Positions 27,113 to 37,335 are shown, numbered from the stretch's first letter. The stretch: 64,000 nt of DNA from Pseudorhizobium banfieldiae (GCF_000967425.1 NZ_FO082820.1:992001-1056000), one strand, 5' to 3'. Notes: generated by a model not told the origin, from the sequence alone. Program-made: numbers and translations.

Positions 27113-27888
27113 CCGAGCCCAAAAACACCCTGGAACGTGTCCTCGCTGTCCTTGAGGTGTTCACCGAGGAAAGACTGGAATGGACGGGCGAGGAGCTCAT
27201 GGAGGAGTTGGGATATAGCCGCCCAACACTCTATCGCTATTTGAAGACGCTGAAGGATGCGGGCTTTCTGATATCTCGGCCAAACGCAGGGTTCACTCTC
27301 GGGCCGAAGGTGGTCGAAATGGACTACCTGATGCGCAAGTCGGACCCGCTCATTTTGGCTGGCCACGACTATCTGACGCAGTTGGCGCAGCGCTTCTCAT
27401 GCACCGCGTTGCTGGTTCGCTGGTATGGCAACCGCCTCCTTTGTGTTGATTCCGTTTCGTCCACGACAAATCCAATCAGCAGCTATCCACGGGGCCGCCC
27501 CATGCCACTCGGACGCGGCGCAATCTCCCGATCGATCCTGGCATTCCTCCCCAAGCGCCGGTTGCTGCCGCTTATCACAAACAGCTTGGATGACTTCAAG
27601 GCGGTGGGCTTGGGCGAGAGCATAGACGACGTCCTGCAAACGCTGAAAAGTGTCCGCAAGGCCGGGTATGCGACGGCCTATGGCGAGGTGACGCCCGGCG
27701 TGGTGGGCATTGCTGCCCCCGTGTTCGACGCTGGCCGGACGCCGGTTGGCAGCATCTGCATCACGATCAAGGGCAGTCTGGTCAGCGGGACGCTCATAGA
27801 CGAGATCAGCGGTTATGTTCGGCAAGCCGCGGTCGAGATAACCGGTAGCATTACCCGCGACCGCGACATTCATAATCTCACTCTATGA
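27109..27888 (+). CDS. IclR-family transcriptional regulator
   Basis: 259 residues from GTG 27109, which overlaps the permease stop (GTGA). N-terminal winged HTH (TLERVLAVLEVF, then YSRPTLYRYLKTLKDAGFL) and C-terminal effector domain ending in GVVGIAAPVFDAGRTPVGSI. Being the third cistron of the transporter operon, it may autoregulate. Likely target: the dyad at 23811. Confidence 0.88.
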   Translation: MTEPKNTLERVLAVLEVFTEERLEWTGEELMEELGYSRPTLYRYLKTLKDAGFLISRPNAGFTLGPKVVEMDYLMRKSDPLILAGHDYLTQLAQRFSCTALLVRWYGNRLLCVDSVSSTTNPISSYPRGRPMPLGRGAISRSILAFLPKRRLLPLITNSLDDFKAVGLGESIDDVLQTLKSVRKAGYATAYGEVTPGVVGIAAPVFDAGRTPVGSICITIKGSLVSGTLIDEISGYVRQAAVEITGSITRDRDIHNLTL

Positions 27889-27960
27889 GATTCGCGTTGA
27901 CTTCGTAGCTCCGAGCAGGCCATTGTACCGATACGTGGCGGCAGAAGAGGAGGAGCTTCC

Positions 27961-28977
27961 GTGAGAAAGATCGATGCCTTCAACCACATCTGGCCGAAGC
28001 CGTTCTTCGACGCCTTGATTGAGCACATCGGCACGATGACCGACATCACCATGCGGTCGGGCGCGGTACCGATGATGACGGATCTCGACCGCCGTTTCGA
28101 GGTCATGGACATGTTCGGGGAGGAGTATCAGCAGGTGCTTTCGCTGGCATCGCCGCCGCTGGAGAAGCTTGCGGGGCCCGAAAAGGCGCTGGAACTGTCC
28201 CGCATCGGGTCAGATGCCATGGCCGAACTGGTTGAGACCTATCCGGATCGGTTCCCCGGCTTCATCGGGACCGCTCCGATGAACAATCCCGAGGCAGTCA
28301 TCGAGGAAAGTCGTCGTGCAATAGAGGATCTGGGCGCTGTCGGGATGCAGATCTTCACCAACATTGCCGGCGACCCTGTGGACCTGCCGCAGTACCAGCC
28401 GTTCTTCGACTATATGGCGAAGTCCGGGAAGCCCGTTTTCCTCCATCCGGCACGCGGTGAGAACTTCCCCGACTATCTGAACGAGAAACGCTCGGAATAC
28501 GAGATCTGGTGGACCTTTGGCTGGCCCTATGAGACGTCCGCGGCAATGGCAAGGATGGTGTTCTCAGGCTTCTTCGACAAGTTCCCCGGCCTGAAGGTGG
28601 TGACGCATCATGCGGGGGGCATGGTGCCGTTCTTCGAAGGACGCGTGGGTCCCGGTTGGGACCAGATGGGCAAACGCACCACGGATCGGGATCTCGCCCA
28701 GGTGCGCAAGGCGCTGAAGCGGCCGCATCTCGACTACTTCAAGGAGTTCTACGCCGACACGGCGTCGTTCGGCTCTCGCAAGGCGATCGAGCATGCCATG
28801 GAGTTCTTTGGTGAAGACCGCGTGCTGTTTGCCTCCGATGCGCCCTTCGATCCTGAAGGAGGACCCATGTACATCCGCGAGACGATCAGGATCCTTGAGA
28901 GCCTCGACGTGTCGGAAGAGGTGCGCGCCAAGCTCTTTCATGGCAATGCCATCCAGCTTCTTGGACTTGAGACGTGA
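27961..28977 (+). CDS. Amidohydrolase family 2 (decarboxylase/hydrolase-like)
   Basis: 338 residues, GTG start behind GAGGAGGAG. The fold is of the ACMSD / gamma-resorcylate decarboxylase group: KPVFLHPARG, LKVVTHHAGGMVPFFEGR and the late FASDAPFDPEGGP carry the metal-binding His and Asp residues. The usual N-terminal H-x-H reads FNHIWP, with one His only, which needs checking. Enzymes of this group remove carboxyl groups from hydroxylated aromatics or hydrolyse ring derivatives. The following dehydrogenase and hydroxylase genes fit an aromatic pathway. Confidence 0.82.
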   Translation: MRKIDAFNHIWPKPFFDALIEHIGTMTDITMRSGAVPMMTDLDRRFEVMDMFGEEYQQVLSLASPPLEKLAGPEKALELSRIGSDAMAELVETYPDRFPGFIGTAPMNNPEAVIEESRRAIEDLGAVGMQIFTNIAGDPVDLPQYQPFFDYMAKSGKPVFLHPARGENFPDYLNEKRSEYEIWWTFGWPYETSAAMARMVFSGFFDKFPGLKVVTHHAGGMVPFFEGRVGPGWDQMGKRTTDRDLAQVRKALKRPHLDYFKEFYADTASFGSRKAIEHAMEFFGEDRVLFASDAPFDPEGGPMYIRETIRILESLDVSEEVRAKLFHGNAIQLLGLET

Positions 28978-28986
28978 TTGCCGGCC

Positions 28987-30438
28987 ATGACCCAGAGACC
29001 AACTGAAGCCTTGAACTATATCGGCGGCGAGTGGATTGCCGGGACCATTCGTGCTGAAAGTCTCAACCCCGCAGATGGATCAGTGCTAGGGATCTGGTAT
29101 CCGGGAAGCGAAGCTCTTGCCGCTCAGGCTGTGGCGCAGGCACGCATGGCATTCGACAAGACGCCTTGGTCAGCCTCACCGCGGCAACGTGCGGCAGCGC
29201 TGTTTGAACTCGCAGACCGTCTTGAGGCAGTGAGGGAGGAACTGGCCGATCTCATCGTTGCAGAGAACGGCAAGCTGAAGCGGGAGGCGCTTGGCGAGGT
29301 CGGCGGCGCGATCTCCGAGACCCGCTATTATGCTGGCTTGGCGCGGACTGTCCTTGGACGGACGCTTGAGACGGCTCCGGGCAATTTCTCCATGATGAAT
29401 CGCGAAGCCGCAGGCGTGGCGGCCATCATCGTGCCGTGGAATGCGCCGGTTACGCTACTCGTCCGCTCCCTGGGGCCTGCGCTGGCGGCGGGGTGCACCG
29501 TCATCATCAAGCCGGCACCCCAGACCCCTTTGATCAACGCCATGGTGATGGGCTGCATCGATGGGTGCCCGTCCCTGCCGAAGGGTGTGGTCAACTCCGT
29601 CAACGAAAATGGCAGTGAAGTCGGCGAGGCATTGGTTGCATCGGAGGAGGTCGACGTCATCTCGTTTACCGGCTCCAGCGCGACGGGCAAGCGCATAATG
29701 GCCGGCGCGGCTCCGACGCTGAAGCGGCTCTCGCTTGAACTGGGTGGCAAGGCACCTGCTCTTTTGTTCGAGGACGCTGACATCGATAAGGCGGTGCGTG
29801 AACTGACGGCCGCGTCATTGATGATGGCCGGACAGATTTGTGTCGCAGCCACGCGATTTCTCGTCGCCGAACCGATTGCCGAGGCGTTCAAGTCGCGAGC
29901 CAAGGCAGCCTTCACGGCCGTAAGAACCGGACCGGGAGAAGACCCTGCCAGCCAGATGGGCTCCCTGATCGACAAGCAGAACCAGGAGCGGCTTGCCCGG
30001 ATCATCGAACAGGCTGGAGACGAAGGGGAATTGCTCGTGCGCGGTGGGACTCTGCAGGGGCCGCTTGCAAGCGGGGCTTTCATCACTCCCACGCTGTTCT
30101 GCATAGATGACGTGCGATCCTCATTGGTTCAGGAGGAATTGTTCGGGCCCATCGTGTCAGTGGAGACGTTTGTGGATGAGCAGGAGGCGGTCTCCAAGGC
30201 AAATGCGACCCGCTATGGGCTGGCTGCGAGCGTGTTCACGCAGAATATCGGGCGCGCCACGCGCGTCTCGCGCGCAATTCGTGCCGGTACGATTTGGTTG
30301 AACTGCCATGGCCGGCTGTTTGCCGAGGGCGAGACCGGCGGTTATCGCCACTCGGGGCTCGGGCGGCTTCACGGGGTCGAAGGGCTAAATGACTTTCTGG
30401 AGACCAAGCACGTATATCTGGAGGCCGGGACTGTCTGA
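28987..30438 (+). CDS. NAD(P)-dependent aldehyde dehydrogenase
   Basis: 483 residues from ATG 28987. The family landmarks are VPWNAPVT (cofactor site), SFTGSSATGKRIM (nucleotide fold), LELGGKAP (catalytic Glu) and GQICVAATR (catalytic Cys), followed by EELFGPIVSV. Full length. Oxidises an aldehyde to an acid; the substrate is likely produced by a neighbouring enzyme. It starts 9 bp after the amidohydrolase stop, so it is co-transcribed. Confidence 0.92.
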   Translation: MTQRPTEALNYIGGEWIAGTIRAESLNPADGSVLGIWYPGSEALAAQAVAQARMAFDKTPWSASPRQRAAALFELADRLEAVREELADLIVAENGKLKREALGEVGGAISETRYYAGLARTVLGRTLETAPGNFSMMNREAAGVAAIIVPWNAPVTLLVRSLGPALAAGCTVIIKPAPQTPLINAMVMGCIDGCPSLPKGVVNSVNENGSEVGEALVASEEVDVISFTGSSATGKRIMAGAAPTLKRLSLELGGKAPALLFEDADIDKAVRELTAASLMMAGQICVAATRFLVAEPIAEAFKSRAKAAFTAVRTGPGEDPASQMGSLIDKQNQERLARIIEQAGDEGELLVRGGTLQGPLASGAFITPTLFCIDDVRSSLVQEELFGPIVSVETFVDEQEAVSKANATRYGLAASVFTQNIGRATRVSRAIRAGTIWLNCHGRLFAEGETGGYRHSGLGRLHGVEGLNDFLETKHVYLEAGTV

Positions 30439-30456
30439 CCGCGACACGTGGATCAT

Positions 30457-32079
30457 ATGATGCATACCATAGGGACCCAGGTGGTGATCATTGGTGGCGG
30501 CCCGGTCGGCACCGGGCTCGCGATCGAATTGGGACAGCGCGGCATCGATGTCGTGCTCATCGAGAAGTACAGTGCACCGCAGCTTGTTCCGAAGGGGCAG
30601 AACCTGACACAGCGCACGATGGAGCATTTCCATGCATGGGGCGCTGAACACGAGCTGCGCGCCGCGCGTACCGTACCCAGGGACTATGGGATCGGGGGGC
30701 TGACAGCCTATGGAACGCTGCTGGGTGAGTACCACTATGACTGGCTTCAGCGAGAGCTCGTGCGCCCCTACTATTTCACCGACAACGAGCGGCTTCCGCA
30801 GTATGCGACCGAACAGGTCCTACGCAACCGGGCCGGTCAGCTGGAAACCGTCCGGATACTTTACGGATGGACTGTCGAGGGCGTGGAGCAGGATGCCCAA
30901 GGTGTGCGTGTAGAGGCAGCGCACGGCACGAACGGTGAACGCATCACGGTGCAAGGCGACTATGCTGTTGGCTGCGACGGCAGCAAGTCCGTCACACGAG
31001 AAGCCGCGGGTATAAGCCAGACCCGCTCTGATCACGACCGCCTCATGGTGCTTCTCGTTTTCCGGTCAGAGCAACTCCATCGACTGCTCGAGCGCTATCC
31101 GGGCAAGAGCTTCTACAATGTCCTCCATCCAGATCTTGAAGGATATTGGCAGTTCTTCGGTCGAGTAGACCTGGGAAGCACCTGGTTTTTCCATGCGCCC
31201 GTTCCCATCGGGACTACCCGCGACAACTTCGATTTCCGCTCCTATTTGCACCGCGCGGTCGGCGCATCCTTTGATGTTGAATTCGACTATATAGGCTTCT
31301 GGGATCTGCGTGTTGCTATGGCCGATACTTACCGAAGCGGCCGTATCTTCGTGGCAGGTGATGCCGCCCATAGCCATCCGCCCTATGGAGGCTATGGTAT
31401 CAATACAGGCCTGGAAGATGCTCGGAACCTCGGTTGGAAGCTCTCCGCCACATTGAAGCATTGGGGCGGTGGAGGGCTCCTTGAAAGCTATGACTGCGAG
31501 AGACGCCCCGTCTTCGCGTCCACGGCTCGCGACTTCATTGAGAAATCCATCGAAAGCGACCGGGCGTTTCTGGCTACTTACGATCCCGACCGTGACCGGG
31601 CCGCCTTCGAAGCCGAATGGGCTGCACGTAGCTCTGGCGCCAAGGGAGAGGTGAATGCATTTGAGCCGAACTACGCAGGGTCCCCGATCATCTGCGGTGA
31701 ACCCGGCGGGCGGACTAGCGCGCTAGGCAATCATCTATTCGAAGCGCGCCCGGGCCATCACCTGGCGCCGCAACCGCTTTCGGATGGTCGAAATGTCTTT
31801 GAGGCGCTGGGGAGGGACTTCACGCTGCTCGCCGTTGAGCCGGATCCCGAGGCAGTTGCGGCGTTCCAGTCAGCAGCAGCGACGGTCGGGATGCCACTGA
31901 AAATCCTTCGGGACAACGCATTGGATGGTAGAGAGAGATACAAAGCCCGCTACGTGCTCGTCCGGCCCGACCATTTTGTGGCGTGGCGCGCGAACGACGC
32001 GCCTGCGGATGTTCTTTCCCTGTTGAGGCATGCGTCCGGATTACCGGAGAGATGCGACGCCAATCAGCAAGGCGGGTAG
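30457..32079 (+). CDS. FAD-dependent aromatic monooxygenase (group A, MhpA-like)
   Basis: 540 residues from ATG 30457; GTG 30448 or ATG 30460 are also possible. Dinucleotide fold GGGPVGTGLAIELGQRG, the second FAD motif GCDGSKSVTREA, and GDAAHSHPPYGGYGINTGLED, the FAD-ribityl contact of para-hydroxybenzoate hydroxylase relatives. The C-terminal thioredoxin-like part matches MhpA-type enzymes. It probably hydroxylates a phenolic intermediate with NAD(P)H and O2. It lies 18 bp after the dehydrogenase stop and ends the operon. Confidence 0.88.
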   Translation: MMHTIGTQVVIIGGGPVGTGLAIELGQRGIDVVLIEKYSAPQLVPKGQNLTQRTMEHFHAWGAEHELRAARTVPRDYGIGGLTAYGTLLGEYHYDWLQRELVRPYYFTDNERLPQYATEQVLRNRAGQLETVRILYGWTVEGVEQDAQGVRVEAAHGTNGERITVQGDYAVGCDGSKSVTREAAGISQTRSDHDRLMVLLVFRSEQLHRLLERYPGKSFYNVLHPDLEGYWQFFGRVDLGSTWFFHAPVPIGTTRDNFDFRSYLHRAVGASFDVEFDYIGFWDLRVAMADTYRSGRIFVAGDAAHSHPPYGGYGINTGLEDARNLGWKLSATLKHWGGGGLLESYDCERRPVFASTARDFIEKSIESDRAFLATYDPDRDRAAFEAEWAARSSGAKGEVNAFEPNYAGSPIICGEPGGRTSALGNHLFEARPGHHLAPQPLSDGRNVFEALGRDFTLLAVEPDPEAVAAFQSAAATVGMPLKILRDNALDGRERYKARYVLVRPDHFVAWRANDAPADVLSLLRHASGLPERCDANQQGG

Positions 32080-32139
32080 GGGAGAGTTCCAGGATTGGAA
32101 GCAGGCGCGACATCTGAGGCGTCGAGATCGTCAACTCCA

Positions 32140-32735
32140 CCACATTAGACCGGCGGCGCTGAGATGAATTTCCGACCCCTGCCGTGTTGCGTGGGGTCAA
32201 TGCAGGGCGTTCGGCGCCGGCCATCACTTCCACATCGAGCGCATCCGGGCACCGCACTTGTCTTGCGCTTCGCTCTCCCGCGGCAGTACTCACCTGCGGC
32301 CAGGTTGCCGTCTCGAAGAACTGCAGGAGTGTCGCGGGGATGAATCGGGTCCGGGACGCATACACGTGGCGGTCGCCCTGGCTGTTCTGGCCGCCGGTGA
32401 AGAGACGCTGTGGGGTGATCAGCGTGAGGCTGTCGCGTGCCCTTGTCATGCCCACATAGAGAAGGCGCCGCTCCTCCTCGATCTCTGCGGTGGTTCCGGT
32501 GGCGAGATCGGAAGGTATACAGCCATCGACGCAGTTCAGCATGAAGACGGAGCGCCATTCCTGCCCCTTGCCGGAATGGATGGTCGAAAGGATCAGGTAG
32601 TCCTCGTCCAGGAGCGGCACGCCCGCCTGATCGCTGGTGGCATCCGGAGGATCGAGCGTCAGTTCGGTGAGGAAGCGTTCGCGGTTGACCACTCCTCGCC
32701 AAGAAAGCGCTGCAGCCACCTTTGACATAGCGCAA
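32140..32735 (-). pseudogene. C-terminal fragment of a UvrD/PcrA-type helicase
   Basis: The frame encodes the helicase C-terminal region: LDEDYLILSTIHSGKGQEW (motif V, usually SAKG), EERRLLYVGMTRARDSL (motif VI) and DRHVYASRTRFIPATLL. Motifs I to IV and the whole N-terminal half are missing. The sequence continues downstream without a helicase ending. It lies between two unrelated operons on the opposite strand, so it is a relic of a deletion or rearrangement. Confidence 0.65.
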
Positions 32736-32824
32736 TTCCTCGGCTGCGCATTGGGGTAGTTTACCGCTGTGATTGAACTGGACTGCCCCGGTGAACTGCT
32801 ACCGGGGTGTGAAAGGCAGCGGCA

Positions 32825-33541
32825 ATGGCCGATGTTAAACCCGTGGCCCTCAAGGCTCGCGATCTGACCAAGGTGTACAAGATGGGTGCGGTCGAGGTGA
32901 CCGCACTCAACCATGTGGACCTAGATCTCTACCAGGGCGAGCTCGTTGTCCTTCTCGGGCCGTCCGGGAGCGGCAAATCGACCCTGCTCAATATCCTGGG
33001 AGGTTTGGACCAGCCGACGACCGGTGATGTCCGGTTTCGGGAACACGATCTGACGAAGGCGAGCGATCGGGCGCTGACGTCCTATCGCCGCGACCACGTC
33101 GGCTTCGTCTTCCAGTTCTACAACCTGATCCCCAGTCTGACGGCACGGGAAAACGTCGCGCTCGTCACCGAGATCGCACGTCATCCCATGAAGCCCGAGG
33201 AAGCGCTGGCACTGGTCGGACTTAGTGAGCGTCAGGATCACTTTCCCGCGCAGCTTTCCGGCGGCGAGCAGCAGCGGGTCGCCATTGCCCGCGCGATCGC
33301 CAAGAGGCCGGACCTGCTCTTGTGCGACGAGCCGACTGGTGCCCTGGACAGCAAGACCGGCATCCTGGTGCTCGACGCCATCTTGAGGATCAACAAGGAA
33401 CTTGGCACCACGACTGCCCTCATCACGCACAATGCCGGCATTGCCGATGTCGCCGACCGCGTCGTTTATTTTGCTGATGGCCGGATCGTCGAAACCCGCG
33501 TCAACGAGACGCGACGCACCACTGCCGAACTTACGTGGTGA
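32825..33541 (+). CDS. ABC transporter ATPase, MacB/LolD-like
   Basis: 238 residues. Walker [10 protein letters not shown]-loop [16 protein letters not shown], signature LSGGEQQR, Walker [19 protein letters not shown]. This group pairs with FtsX-fold permeases and fusion proteins for mechanotransmission-type export. The next two genes encode exactly those partners. Confidence 0.92.
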   Translation: MADVKPVALKARDLTKVYKMGAVEVTALNHVDLDLYQGELVVLLGPSGSGKSTLLNILGGLDQPTTGDVRFREHDLTKASDRALTSYRRDHVGFVFQFYNLIPSLTARENVALVTEIARHPMKPEEALALVGLSERQDHFPAQLSGGEQQRVAIARAIAKRPDLLLCDEPTGALDSKTGILVLDAILRINKELGTTTALITHNAGIADVADRVVYFADGRIVETRVNETRRTTAELTW

Positions 33542-33543
33542 CC

Positions 33544-35895
33544 ATGCGGAGCCTCGACCACAAACTCCTCCGAGACCTGTGGCGTCTGAAGATGCAGGTC
33601 CTGGCTATTGCATTGGTGGTGGCCTCCGGCGCTGCCCTGCTCGTCATGGCGCTCACCACGATTCAGGCGCTGCAAGAGACGACGGACGCCTATTACCAAA
33701 GGTCGCGTTTTGCCGAGATCTTCGCCCAGGCCAAGCGCGCGCCGGAACGGCTGCTGCGGGAAGTTTCCGGCATTCCGGGAGTTGCCGTCGCCGAAAGCCG
33801 GATCGTCCGCGGCGCCATTCTTGACATGCCTGACTTCAACGAGCCGGCGATCGGCCAGGTCATCTCGCTGCCAACCCGCGGCCCGCAGTTGCACAATGTT
33901 CTCGTCATCCGCTCCGGAGGCCTGCCGGAACAGGGAGAGCCGGACGCTGTCGTTGTGAACGAGCCTTTTGCGGAGGCGCATGACCTCGCCGCCGGCGACA
34001 CGTTCGAGGCGGTGCTGGGTTCGCAGAAGCGCACGCTGCGGGTGGTCGGTACCGCGCTCAGCCCGGAGTTCGTTTATGCGATCGCGCCAGGTGGCATGAT
34101 GCCGGACGATCGGCGCTTCGGCGTTCTGTGGATGGATCGCGACAGTCTTGCTGCGGCCTTCGACATGGACCAGGCCTTCAACAGCGTGACGCTCACACTG
34201 CTGCGCGGTGCGGACCCGAACGGCGTGATCGCGCGCCTCGACGTCCTCCTCGAGCCCTATGGCGGCCACGGGGCCTATGGACGCGAGGACCAGATCTCCA
34301 ATTGGTTCCTGCAGAGCGAGATCCGCCAGCAGATCAACATGTCGCGCATCATGCCTACGATCTTCCTCGCAGTGGCGGCATTTCTGACCAACATGGTGAT
34401 GGCGCGGCTGATCCAGACGGAAAGGCGGGAGATCGGCCTGCTCAAGGCCTTCGGCTACGACAACTGGGCGATCGGCTGGCATTACGCGAAGATGGTGCTG
34501 ACCATTTCCTCCATCGGCGTCCTCGTCGGCTGGGCACTCGGCGCCTGGCTCGGGCACTGGAATACGCGCCTCTACGCCAACTTCTATCGCTTTCCTTTCC
34601 TGCTCTACCGGCCAAGCCCGCAGGGTTTCCTGATTGCCGGCGCCGTCAGCTTGGCTGCCGCGCTGGCTGGCTCGCTTGGCATGGTCGCGCGTGCCGTGCG
34701 TCTGCCACCGGCCGCGGCCATGGTGCCGCCCAATCCGCCGAGTTACGGCCGGACATGGGCGCAGCTCGGCATGCTGGACGAGCCCACGCGGATCATTCTC
34801 AGGCGTATCATGCGCTGGCCGTTGCGCGCGTCTCTTACGACACTCGGTCTTGCCATGTCGGTCGCCGTCCTGATCTTGGCGCTGCAGTGGATGGACGCCA
34901 TCAACGTCCTGGCCCGGACGGTCTTCGAGAGATCGCAGCATCAGGACGCCACCATCATATTCAGCGAGATCGAGCCGCGCCGTGCGGAAATCGACTTCGG
35001 GCATCTTCCCGCGGTACTCGCCACGGAGCCGTTTCGCAACGTCGCGGCAGAAATCTCGAGCAGCCACCGGACCGAGCGGCAGGGGCTCATCGGGCTCCCT
35101 GCCGACGCCGGCCTCAGCCCGATATACGACAATGCCGGCGTGGTCGTGCCTCCTAGGCGCGAGGGGCTCGTGATGTCGACGATGCTTGCCGAACTTCTTC
35201 ATGTCGGCGTGGGCGATACGGTCCAGGTGCGTGTTCTGGAGGGAACCCGACCGAGCTTCGATCTCCCTGTGGTCGAAACTTTTGAGACCTATATCGGCAC
35301 GCCGGTCTACATGGAGATCAATGCACTCAACCGGCTGATGAACGACGGTCAAGTCGTCTCCGGTTTGCACGTGAAGTTGGACTCGTCCGTACGCGAGACG
35401 CTCTTGATGAAGCTCAAGGAACTACCGGGCATAACCGCTATCCTCTTCCGGCAGGCCGCACTGGACAAATTCTTCGAGACCATGGGCGAAACCATCCTCA
35501 TCTTCATCGGATTCTTCGTCGCCTTTTCGGTGATCCTCTCCTTTGGCGTGAGTTACAATGCTATTCGGATCGCGCTCTCGGAACGCGCGCGCGAACTGGC
35601 GACACTTGCCGTTCTCGGGTTCAGTAGGTGGGAGATTTCCTACATCCTGCTCGGCGAGATCGGCGTGCTTGCAATTGCCGCAATCCCGCTTGGCTGCGGC
35701 ATCGGCTTCCTTCTGTCCTGGTACATGTCAGCCGCCTTCCAGACAGAGCTATACCGGGTACCGCTGGTGATCGAGCCTCAAACCTATGGCGAGGCCTCGC
35801 TGATTGCCGTCGCCACCGTGGTCGCCTGTGCAGCGTTCGTGCGGCGGCGCCTTGACCGCCTGGACCTGATTGGCGTCCTGAAAACGAGGGAGTAG
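33544..35895 (+). CDS. FtsX-fold ABC permease (MacB/DevC-like, two-module)
   Basis: 783 residues from ATG 33544; GTG 33538 overlaps the ATPase stop. N-terminal signal anchor (QVLAIALVVASGAALLVMAL), a large periplasmic domain, then two clusters of membrane helices near 280-390 and 640-770. The first includes FLTNMVMARLIQTERREIGLLKAFG and the second SFGVSYNAIRIALSERARELATLAVLG, each the typical FtsX core. The duplicated FtsX core makes it longer than single MacB permeases. Likely exports a lipid, peptide or envelope component. Confidence 0.87.
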   Translation: MRSLDHKLLRDLWRLKMQVLAIALVVASGAALLVMALTTIQALQETTDAYYQRSRFAEIFAQAKRAPERLLREVSGIPGVAVAESRIVRGAILDMPDFNEPAIGQVISLPTRGPQLHNVLVIRSGGLPEQGEPDAVVVNEPFAEAHDLAAGDTFEAVLGSQKRTLRVVGTALSPEFVYAIAPGGMMPDDRRFGVLWMDRDSLAAAFDMDQAFNSVTLTLLRGADPNGVIARLDVLLEPYGGHGAYGREDQISNWFLQSEIRQQINMSRIMPTIFLAVAAFLTNMVMARLIQTERREIGLLKAFGYDNWAIGWHYAKMVLTISSIGVLVGWALGAWLGHWNTRLYANFYRFPFLLYRPSPQGFLIAGAVSLAAALAGSLGMVARAVRLPPAAAMVPPNPPSYGRTWAQLGMLDEPTRIILRRIMRWPLRASLTTLGLAMSVAVLILALQWMDAINVLARTVFERSQHQDATIIFSEIEPRRAEIDFGHLPAVLATEPFRNVAAEISSSHRTERQGLIGLPADAGLSPIYDNAGVVVPPRREGLVMSTMLAELLHVGVGDTVQVRVLEGTRPSFDLPVVETFETYIGTPVYMEINALNRLMNDGQVVSGLHVKLDSSVRETLLMKLKELPGITAILFRQAALDKFFETMGETILIFIGFFVAFSVILSFGVSYNAIRIALSERARELATLAVLGFSRWEISYILLGEIGVLAIAAIPLGCGIGFLLSWYMSAAFQTELYRVPLVIEPQTYGEASLIAVATVVACAAFVRRRLDRLDLIGVLKTRE

Positions 35896-35899
35896 TACA

Positions 35900-37114
35900 G
35901 TGCGCGTAATCGGCAGACGGATCATTATCTGGGGAGGCCTGCTTGCAGTACTGGCCGGCGGCGTGGCCTATTCCCTTCGTCCGCAGCCCGTGCAGGTGGA
36001 TATTGCGCATGTAACCACGGCGCCGCTCCGGGTTGCGATCCGCGAGGAAGGCGAAACCAGGGTACGCCATGTCTATACTCTTCACGCGCCGCTGCGGGGA
36101 CACCTCCAGCGGCTGACTGTGGAGCCAGGCGACACGGTGGCGGCGAACGAGACGGAGCTGGCGAGGATCGAGCCGGCCCCTCCCGAGTTTCTCGATGTTC
36201 GAACGGAGGCCGCCCAACGCGCCGCCGTCGACGCAGCTGTCGCAGCCCGCGAGCTTGCGGTTGCCGAAGTTGAGGGGGCGCAGGTCAATCTCGAATATGC
36301 GACGACGGAACTTGCACGCGCCCGGATACAGAGCGAGCATCAGGCGATTTCGCAACGGACGCTCGACGAGGCAGAGCGCGCCTTTCGGGTGGCAGAGACA
36401 AGTCTTGCTACCGCGAAGGCCTCTTTGGAGGTCCGTGAATTCGAGCTCGCGCGGGCGCGTTCGCAACTTCTCACCCGTCAGGAGATCGACAGCCGTAGCG
36501 ATGCCTGCGAATGCGTCAGCGTGATGGCGCCGGTGAACGGCCTTGTGCTGCAAGTGCTGAGGCGAAGCGAAGGGGTCGTTGAGGCGGGAGCACCACTGCT
36601 CGACATAGGTGATCCAAAGGACATCGAGGTGGTTGTGGATCTTCTTTCGGAGGATGCCGTCACGGTCGAGGCGGGTCAGCGGGCGGTCGTGCGAAACTGG
36701 GGCGGAGACGAACTCGAGGCGCGGGTGAAGCGGATAGAGCCTTTCGGTGAAACCAAGGTGTCGGCGCTCGGAATCGAGGAACAGCGTGTGAAGGTGGTTC
36801 TGGACATCGTCTCGCCACCTGCGCTGTGGAGCAGCCTCGGCCATGGCTTCCGTGTGGATGTCGACGTCATCATGTTCGAGGAGAGCGTTCCCCAGCTACC
36901 GCTCGGCGCCTTCTTCCGCACCGGCGACGACTGGTCGGTCTTTGTCGTCGAAGAGGGTCGTGCCATCCTCCGCAAGGTGATCATCGGCCAGCGCAATGCG
37001 CTAGCAGTCCAGGTTCTCGAGGGCCTCGATGAAGGAGAGGAGGTCGTGCTCTATCCCAGCAGCCAGATCGAGAATGATACTGCGGTCGAGGCCAGGCAGA
37101 CGGCGAGCCGCTGA
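35900..37114 (+). CDS. Periplasmic membrane fusion protein (HlyD/RND family)
   Basis: 404 residues with an N-terminal membrane anchor (IIIWGGLLAVLAGGVAYSL). Lipoyl-like halves flank a coiled-coil hairpin (residues about 100-190, rich in Ala/Glu: ELARARIQSEHQAISQRTLD). It starts 4 bp after the permease gene. Completes a tripartite export system; the outer-membrane channel is not in the window. Confidence 0.88.
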   Translation: MRVIGRRIIIWGGLLAVLAGGVAYSLRPQPVQVDIAHVTTAPLRVAIREEGETRVRHVYTLHAPLRGHLQRLTVEPGDTVAANETELARIEPAPPEFLDVRTEAAQRAAVDAAVAARELAVAEVEGAQVNLEYATTELARARIQSEHQAISQRTLDEAERAFRVAETSLATAKASLEVREFELARARSQLLTRQEIDSRSDACECVSVMAPVNGLVLQVLRRSEGVVEAGAPLLDIGDPKDIEVVVDLLSEDAVTVEAGQRAVVRNWGGDELEARVKRIEPFGETKVSALGIEEQRVKVVLDIVSPPALWSSLGHGFRVDVDVIMFEESVPQLPLGAFFRTGDDWSVFVVEEGRAILRKVIIGQRNALAVQVLEGLDEGEEVVLYPSSQIENDTAVEARQTASR

Positions 37115-37335
37115 ACCGACGGGTCGGCGCGGACTTCAGGAGAGATTGTCTGTCGTCTTGAACGCACACGCCTCTCAGTTTGAGGGTGGTGTAGATCAGG
37201 CGCGCGATACTCACGCATCAAGCGGCGCATATCACACGCGCAGGCCTTGCTGACGTTAGAAGGAATTCTAACCTCTGGGAGTAACCCGCTGGACCGATTG
37301 AAAATTTCCGGATGCATCCTGTTGGCCACCCTGGC

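Noticed and set aside
33466..35370. 634-residue minus-strand frame
   Set aside because: His/Arg/Asp-rich shadow opposite the FtsX-type permease.
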